From positions 1,256,781-1,281,894 of the forward strand of contig MU646324.1 of the NCBI GenBank assembly GCA_026770585.1: a DNA stretch of 25,114 nt, given 5' to 3'. The notes beneath the pieces were generated by a model that had not been told where the DNA came from, made no database searches, and saw only the letters and a list, made by a program, of their open reading frames with translations. Every line of letters starts with the position of its first letter. The first letter of the stretch is position 1. The translations under genes and the position numbers were made by a program. Below, piece by piece: positions 1 to 7,200 of this stretch. The stretch is from Baffinella frigidus. Taxonomy: Eukaryota; Cryptophyceae; Cryptomonadales; Baffinellaceae.

Positions 1-105
1 GGGGGGGGGGGGGGGGGGGGGGGAGAGAGAGCGAGCAAGAGAGAGAGAGAGCGGGAGAGAAGGAGAGAGGGAGGGAGGGAGAGGGAGAGAGAGAGAGGGG
101 AGAGA
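1..105. repeat. G homopolymer and GA-rich low complexity
   Basis: A run of 23 G is followed by (GA)n/(GGGA)n sequence. It has no coding signal and may mark a poorly resolved contig end. Confidence 0.9.
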
Positions 106-124
106 ACCTGCCCGCAGCCGCAAG

Positions 125-515
125 GTGATCGCGAACCTGCTGCCAGGTCGTTCCAAACCTGCCACACACACACCATCAGCCACAACATTTCACCTTAAGT
201 CAACTGCCCTGCCAGCCAGAATCTTGAGTAAAATGCCTGCTCTGCCCACACACCATCCGCCACAACATTTTAACCTTAAGTGTGCACAGCCAGCCACAAC
301 GTTTTACCTTAAGTCAACTGCCCCGCCAGGTCGTTCCAAACCTGCCCCACACACCATCAGCCACAACATTTAACCTTGAGTGTGCACTGCCAGCCACAAC
401 ATTTCACCTTAAGCCAACTGCCCTACCAGCCGGAATCGTAAGTCAAACCTGCCCCACACACCATCAGCGCACTGCCAGCCACAACACTTCACCTTAAGTC
501 AACTGCCCTGCGAAT
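125..515. repeat. Tandem repeat with CACAAC..ACCTTAAGTCAACTGCC core
   Basis: The core 'agccacaacatttcacctta' followed by 'agtcaactgcc' recurs about every 35-70 bases. A larger unit of about 190 bases, starting 'ccaggtcgttccaaacctgcc', occurs twice (near 140 and 328). The open frames across it merely follow the repeat. Nothing here looks like an exon. Confidence 0.8.
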
Positions 516-544
516 CGACGGTGGATGACCGTGGTCTGCCTCAC

Positions 545-704
545 GGGGTGGGACCCACCGCACAGTGGACCACGAACCTTTCATCAAAAGTCAACTTGCC
601 TCTAGACAATAAACTTCCAGAAAAGTCTTTTCTGGTGCAAATTTGGTCACGTAGCACGGTAGATTCAGCGTAGCCGAAAGCTTGGCAGCCCACCATGTGG
701 CACC
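545..704. mobile_element. MITE-like element, family with 'cggtggactacgaacctttc' end
   Basis: The segment from 'gtggaccacgaacctttcat' onward matches the reverse complement of 20618-20656. Both copies carry a terminal CACNGTGG-type end, followed by sequence containing 'aaatttggtcacgt'. It is non-coding. The exact right end is uncertain. Confidence 0.4.
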
Positions 705-757
705 CGAGGATTGGACCCTCGCCGCGACCACCTTTGCTAGTACCCTGCCGTGTGCCG

Positions 758-866
758 CTGTCGAGCGAAGAGGGAACAACTTAAAGGGTTTGAACAGCGA
801 GGAGGGAACAACTTAAAAGGGTTCAAGGACTTTTACCTGAAAGCCAAGGTCGTTTTTCGACCTTGA
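758..866. repeat. Direct repeat and short hairpin
   Basis: 'gagggaacaacttaaa' occurs twice about 35 bases apart. It is followed by the perfect hairpin 'aaggtcg-tttt-cgacctt' near 846-863. No gene is seen here. Confidence 0.6.
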
Positions 867-875
867 CTGTCCTAT

Positions 876-1014
876 CCATTTAGCAGCCGCCGGGGGCTTC
901 ACGGATGCAGTCCATCTAAACGATTTGTACTAGAATATTATCCATTTGCGTTGGAGTATAACCGCATTCCCCCCGGACATCCAGGGGAAAAGGAACTCGG
1001 CCGCTGCTAAGTGG
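876..1014. mobile_element. MITE, CCACTTAGCAGC family
   Basis: Ends 'ccatttagcagcc' and 'ggccgctgctaagtgg' are inverted copies. The inside carries the family signature 'ggcttcacggatgcagtcc', 'atctaaacgatttgtacta' and 'atccaggggaaaaggaactcg'. Other copies are at 6223, 9287, 24151 and 24545, and fragments at 19481, 21094, 21990 and 22530. At about 140 bases and without an open frame it must be non-autonomous. Confidence 0.8.
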
Positions 1015-1129
1015 TATGCCCAGTTCGCTCGGCAGCGGTGTCGGGGCATGCCACCACACACGGTAAAAGGGAAAGTATGAAAATGGCTTGCATGCGAGAG
1101 GGAGACGCGTTTCGGAGGAGGAGTCACGA

Positions 1130-1195
1130 AAGTGGTCGGAGTGTCACGAAAGTGGACGCTGGCGAAAGTAGACGCTGGCAAAAGTGGACGCATAC
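1130..1195. repeat. Tandem repeat after the RRM2 donor
   Basis: 'gaaagtggacgctggc' and variants repeat four times at about 17-base spacing. Read on the minus strand, they begin just after the GTATGC donor. Confidence 0.6.
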
Positions 1196-1258
1196 CGGAT
1201 GTTGCCGACGTAGACGCGCGTGCCCGGCTCCGAAGGCTTCGGCCAGAAGTCGCGCGCC
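1196..1258 (-). CDS. Gene A exon: start of second RRM (RNP2 VYVGNI)
   Basis: Minus-strand acceptor 'gtgtgggcag' precedes G+20 codons reading ARDFWPKPSEPGTRVYVGNI, then CG and donor GTATGC. 'TRVYVGNI' is a textbook RNP2 strand, the first strand of an RRM. The one-base lead fits the two-base end of the exon at 2098 (GG+G = Gly), which supports the join. The rest of RRM2 is not found to the left. About 9 bases of the exon head, with its acceptor, are repeated upstream at about 1309-1317 and 1344-1352. Confidence 0.5.
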
Positions 1259-4200
1259 CTGCCCACACAAAACTCTCAGCAAAAGGGTCCACTTGTTGCC
1301 ATAAGTGGCCGCGCGCCCTGCCCACACAAAACTCTCAGCAACACACCGCGCCCTGCTCACACAATAATCTCAGAAGAACAGCGCGTGTGCACGGGAGGAG
1401 CATCGTCGCGTAACAGAAACGACCCGCCAGAGGTAATGCGAAAAGCTAACGCCAGCGGACCCCTTAGCCTACGGTAGGAACCCCCCCTCCTCCTACGAAG
1501 TTTAAAACAAAACGGTCTTCAAACGTCGTAGGAGGGGGGCTCCTACCGTAGACAATTCGTAGGCTCTAAGTACCTCGCTGGCGTTGGATTTTTGCATGAG
1601 GGTGTGATCTGCCCCCCCGAAGTGGATCAGATCGAGTCCGTCAAGCATACTCCACACTCGTGTGCCAGGCGCAGTATTGTGTGTGCCGGACGGAGGTACC
1701 GTGATCATCATGGGCGTGTGTGGGCCGTCATGGGCGCGTGGGCGCGCCCATGGCGGTGAGCTACCTCCGTCCGGCACACACAATACTGCGCCTGGCAGGC
1801 GCAGGGATGTCTGAACTTGACAAACCGTCTTAAATTTTACCTCAGGAGGGTCCAAGAGGGTTCAGGAGGGTTCAGGAGGGTTCAGGAGGGTTCAGGAGGG
1901 TTCAGGAGGGGCGAGAGACCCCATGGCAGGGCGGCGCTTCGGTGCGGGGGCAGGCTCGCAAGGTTCAGGAGGGTTCAGGAGGATTCGGGAAGGTTCAGGA
2001 GAGTTCAGGAGGGGTGAGGAGGGTTAAGGAGGGTCCAAGAGGGTTGAGGAGGGTTGAGGAGGGTTGAGAAGGGTTGAGGAGGGAGGAGGGGCGGGACCCC
2101 ATGGTGGGACGGCGCCTCGGAACGGGGCCAGCATCGCCGCCCTCGGCGGATGAGGTGGCGCGCTCTGCGGCCTTGGCGATAGCTACCTCACGCCGCGCCC
2201 GCTTCTCCTGCACTCGTAAGGGATACGTTAGTAGCAGGGTTGTAAGATGACTTGGCTTAACTACTGACATAGTAGGGCGCGAAGGATGCGTGGTTAGTAA
2301 GTTGATGACTGAGTTTGGTCACGTTCCTGACGCTCTGCGGCCCTGGCGGTTGCTACTTCGCGCCACGCACGCTTCTCCTGCGAGAGAGAGAGAGTGTGAG
2401 AGAGAGCGAGAGAGAGAGTGTGTGTGAGAGAGTGTGTGAGAGAGAGTGTGTGTGAGAGAGAGGGAGAGAGAGGGAGAGAGTGTATGAGAGAGAGTGTGTG
2501 TGAGAGAGAGGGAGAGAGAGGGAGAGTGTGTATGAGAGTGTGTGTGTGAGAGTGTGTGAGAGTGTGTGAGAGTGTGTGAGAGTGTGTGAGAGTGTGTGTG
2601 AGAGAAGGGGGATTCATCGAAGCGCTCAGGAAAACACGAGAGCGTACGAGGAGGTGGCGCGCTCAGCGGCCCTGGCGATTGCTACTTGGCGCCGCGCCCG
2701 CTTCTCCAGCACCGCCAAGGGGAACCTTACCACGCAAGAGTGTAGGGCTGACCTGGGAAAACAAGCCAGTTCACACGGAATTTGTAACAACTTTCCGAAA
2801 TTTCGATTTTTCTGTGGGAAGAATGTCCACTTATGAACTTAAGAAATAGTCGAATTCGACTATTTCTCCTGTGGGCCACTCTGCCCTAGAATCTTGCGTG
2901 GTAGCCACACGGTGCGCTTCGAGGGTTTCGGGACCCCTGGATTTAGCGGCAACGTGACCAAATTTGCTGGGAACGTTACCACTCGGGAGGCTACGGAGAA
3001 CCGCAACACACTGGATATCCGGTGTAACGTGACCAACAATTGCTGGTTTTTGGCGTGTTTCCTAAGAAACAATCAAATACTTCACTTTGGAATGTTCTCC
3101 GTCGAGAAAAGTACCAGGGGCGAGGTGACTGGCAAGAGGGAGCGATGGCGTGGCCCACTCGAGAATGCTGGAGCACCCTATTTACATGTGGGGTTGTACG
3201 GATTTGTACCAGTCACGGGCGGGTTGGTCACGTGCCTGCCTCCGTTCGAGTCAGGAACGTGACCAAACGCACGAAAGTTACTACACACACGCCCACTTGT
3301 AAAAATATCTGGTTTTAAATAGGATCCTCCAGCATTCTCGTGTGGGCGGGGAGCCGCCCTGGGGCGGACCTAGAAGTATTCTTAAATCAATTTTGCGATT
3401 TTCAAGGGGAATGTACTCTCCTGAGGAGTACACCGTGATGAATGGATCTGGTACAAAAAGGTCTAATACGTATTTTAGTGGTACAAATCCTGTCAACTTT
3501 TGCGATAAAGGTTTATTCGGGATTAGCCGCAAGTCCCATCCAGGGTGGAGGTGTGAGTACCGCGATTTTTTCGGGGTCGAGTCCGATGTCGGCCTTCACC
3601 AGAAGCGACCTGCAAACAAGAGGGTCAGGAAGCCGGTCACGTCCCGGGCGTATCCGATCTCATGTGAGAACAGTTTTAATTTACAACCTTGGTAATCAAT
3701 AAATAAATTACTACACGGATGCTTTAATATTACTAATAAAGATCATGATGCGTAGTAAATTTCATTACCCGAAGGTGTTATATTAAAACCGTTTTCACAT
3801 GAGATCTGATGCGTCCTGCGCGCGTCCAAGGGCCTTCTAGTCGGTTTTTGACCCTGACTCGAACGAGCGGGGCAGGAGTAGGATCCTGTGAGAGTACGAT
3901 GTGTGCGGCGGGACCACACCAGAGTCTTGGCAGGGGTCGCCAAAAGTCAATTTCCCGGAAGGAATGAGAGGAATTTGTTGATATTTCGGCGCCCAAAAGT
4001 GCGCTCGGAAAGAGCCGAACCCCATGGAGCAATCTGGCGTGGGAGTGTGGGAGTACCGGCCGAGGAAGAAGCTTCCCGAGAGTGCCGCGAGGGCCGCCGT
4101 CGCTTCCTGCAGATCAGCGTTACCACTCAGAACACTACGGAGAACGTTCCAAAGCCAACTATTGGATTGTTTCTTAGGAGACACGGCACACGTGAGCAAC

Positions 4201-7200
4201 TGTTGGTCACGTTACCCCGGATATCCGGTGCTGCGGTTCTCTGTAGCCTCCCGAACGGCACGCCATCATCATCACTCATCAGGGTTACTCGTCGTTCCAC
4301 CTTGGCCACTTATGGCGACAAGTGGACCCTGCTGAGCGGACCGCACTGAGTGGACCACTCTCAGTGTGGCTGCGTCGCGCCCCTTCGCGAGATGGCACGT
4401 GGCATGCTGAGTGGGGAACACCGCTCGCTACTGCTGCCACCTCACTCCCCAGAGCACACGCCATAAGTCGCCATAAGTGGCCACACGCCATAAGTCGCCC
4501 CCCAGAGCACGTGCACGTAACGCTGATGCACACGTGTTGGTTTGTTTCTTAATGCTCATGGACTTTTGTATCACTCACATCAAAACTCAAGGGCCTACTT
4601 AGGACCTGTATCGAGAGAAATAAGGAAGAAGAGAGAAGTGATGCACACGTTCATAGCGACACTACCCGAAATTAGGGTAGTCTAGCCTACGGGATTGCCT
4701 ACCGTAGGCCGTAGGGCTCCTAGAAACAAATGTCCCGTAGGCTAAACTACCCTAACTTCGGGTGGTTTTACGCTTAGGGGTTATTCGAAATCCCTTCGAA
4801 GTCCGCTGTGTGGATGTTGCGACGTACGACACCCATTAGGTGCAAACCCTCTCCCCCACAGCGGACTTCGAAGGGATTTCGAACAACCCTTCAGCGGCAA
4901 GACCTAGGACCCTACGGTAGGCAACCCCTAGGGACATAGCGGGGGTTCCTACAGATTAGGTAACGAAAAACGGGCTAGATTTCAAGATTTTTTCCCTGCG
5001 TAGCACGCTGTGTGGTATGGCTGCCAGAGCAGAGGGGGGAGAGGGTTTGCACCTCAGGGGTGTCGTACGTCGCAAGCGCGAACCCCTGGTTTAGGGTTTA
5101 GGGTTTAGGGTGCAGGGTTTAGGGTTTAGGGTTTAGGGTTTAGGGTTAAGGGTTTAGGGATTGAGGTCTTGGGGTGTAGGGTTTAGGGTTTAGGGTTTAG
5201 GGTTTAGGGTCTAGGGTCTAGGGTCTAGGGTTGAGAGTTTGGGGTTCAGGGTTCAGGGTTTAGGGTTTAGGGTTTATGGATTGGGGTTTAGGGCTCAGGG
5301 TTTGGGGTTTAGGGTTTAGGATTTAGGATTTAGGGCTTAGGTTTTAGGGTTTAAGGTTTAGGGTTTAGGGTTTGGGGTTTAGGGTTTAGGGTTTAGGGTT
5401 TAGGGTTTAGGGTTTAGGGTTTAGTGTTTAGGGTTTAGATTTTGGGGTTTAGATTTTGGGGTTTATGGTTTATTGTTTGGGGTTTAGGGTGTAGAATTGA
5501 GGGTTTAGGGTTTTGAGTTTAGGGTCTACGGTCTAGTGTTCCGTGTTTGGGGTTTGGGGTTCAGTGTTTAGGGTTTGGGGTTTAGGGTTTAGGGTTCAGG
5601 GTTTAGAGTTTAGGGTTTAAGGTTCAGGTTCTACGGTCTGGTGTTTAGGGGTTAGGTTTTAGATGTTATGGTTTAGGGTCTATGGTGTGGGGTTTAGGGT
5701 TTAGGGTTCAGGTTTCAGGGTTTAAGGTTCAGGATTTAGGGCTGAGGGTTTAGGGTTTATGGTGGATGGTTTAGGGCAACCAGATGGGGGTGTCAAGTGC
5801 GACACCGAACAAGTGCGACACTGAAACGGGACAGACCTTGCACGAGTCGTCGTACTTCGGGTGCCCAGATGGGGTTGTCAAGTGCGACACAGAAACGGGG
5901 CATACCTTGTCGCACTTGACACTCCCATCTGTTTGCCCTGAACCCTACACCCTACACCCTTCACGGGGCAGACCTTGCACGAGTCGGCGTACTTGGGGTG
6001 CATCTTGACATCGAGTGTCACCTGTCCACGCGAGGCGAGGACACTATTTTAAAATGCGGGATCCTTTACACCACACAGCGGGCTACCTTCAAGTACTGTC
6101 ACGTCCGGAATTACTAACCAGGAGGTACAAAACGTTAGTACCGGCACGTCCTATAAACACACTTCAATTTGTACAGCGTACTTGGGGTGCATCTTGGCAT
6201 GCAGCGTCACCTGTACGCCAAACCACTCAGCAGCGACCAAGGACCTTTTCACCTTGAATTCAAGGTGAAATTCCGGTTGGGTTCTAGGGCAATGGATAAG
6301 ATTCTAGTACACAGATGGTTTAGATGGACTGTATCCGTGAAGCCCTTGGTGGTTGCTAAGTGGATCACAGACCCGAAATCCAGGACCCGAAATCCGGAAC
6401 CTGAAACCCGAGACTCAGACCTGCCCCCAATCTGTCTTGCCTGGGCCGAGGCGGGCTCATCCTGGACTACAGGGGTTCCCCGCTCATAAGAAACCGCCCC
6501 CCCCTAGGACCACCGTACGGCCCTAGACATGGTCCTACTGTAGGGACATCTGGACATCGAGCGCCACCTGTCGACCAACCCTCAATGTGAGACCGAATCA
6601 ACAAATTCTTGGAGCCATTTTCCCTGGCAGATCTGGGGTCTCTGATTTTACTCCCAGAACCAACCCCCAAACCCAGGTTTCGGGAGTTTTAAAAGAGCTT
6701 TGCACAAGGTCGAAAATCGTCGATTTGGTCCGCCCGGGAGGGTTGGTGGGTAGTCCAGGACCTCACACATGATTCCTGTGAGGGGCATCTGCAAGATGTG
6801 CGAACACGAACCAGCCTGAGCCTGTCCACCCGAGGCCAGCAAGGGGACTACTTTAAAACCAGGGACCATTTACAAGTGGGCGGTGTGTAGTAATTTTCGC
6901 ACACATAGCAGCATGTGGGCACGTTACTGCGGGATATCCCGCAGTAACGTGCCCAAACCCTCCCGTGACTGGTACAAATTCAACAACCCCGCTTTTTAAA
7001 ATAGTCCCATTTCTAGCCTCGAGTGGGTCATTTCGCGCACTGCCACTCAAGAATGATGGTTGATCCTATTTACATGTGGGGTTGTAAATATGTGTACCAG
7101 GATAACGTTACCAACCTCTTGACTGTGCTAATTTCGCAGAGTCACGTGACCAACCTCACGAAATTTACTACACAAATGCCCACTTGTACAAGCAAACAGT

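Noticed and set aside
753-780. Possible next RRM2 exon on the minus strand after 'cgctcgacag'
   Set aside because: About 26 bases with no RRM pattern; support too weak.
2294-2617. Ser/Leu/His-rich proteins over GA/CT tracts (also at 13389-13845, 14034-14327 and 17263-17745)
   Set aside because: Pure microsatellite translation.
5087-5780. Chromosome end
   Set aside because: The array is degenerate and has gene-bearing sequence on both sides.
6762-6821. Possible minus-strand exon AQAGSCSHILQMPLTGIMCE between 'ggtggacag' and GTCCTG
   Set aside because: Phase 0/0, but it would fall between YGQ and VTLDVKM and break the RRM fold. Its acceptor is shared with the 6021 exon only through the MITE end.
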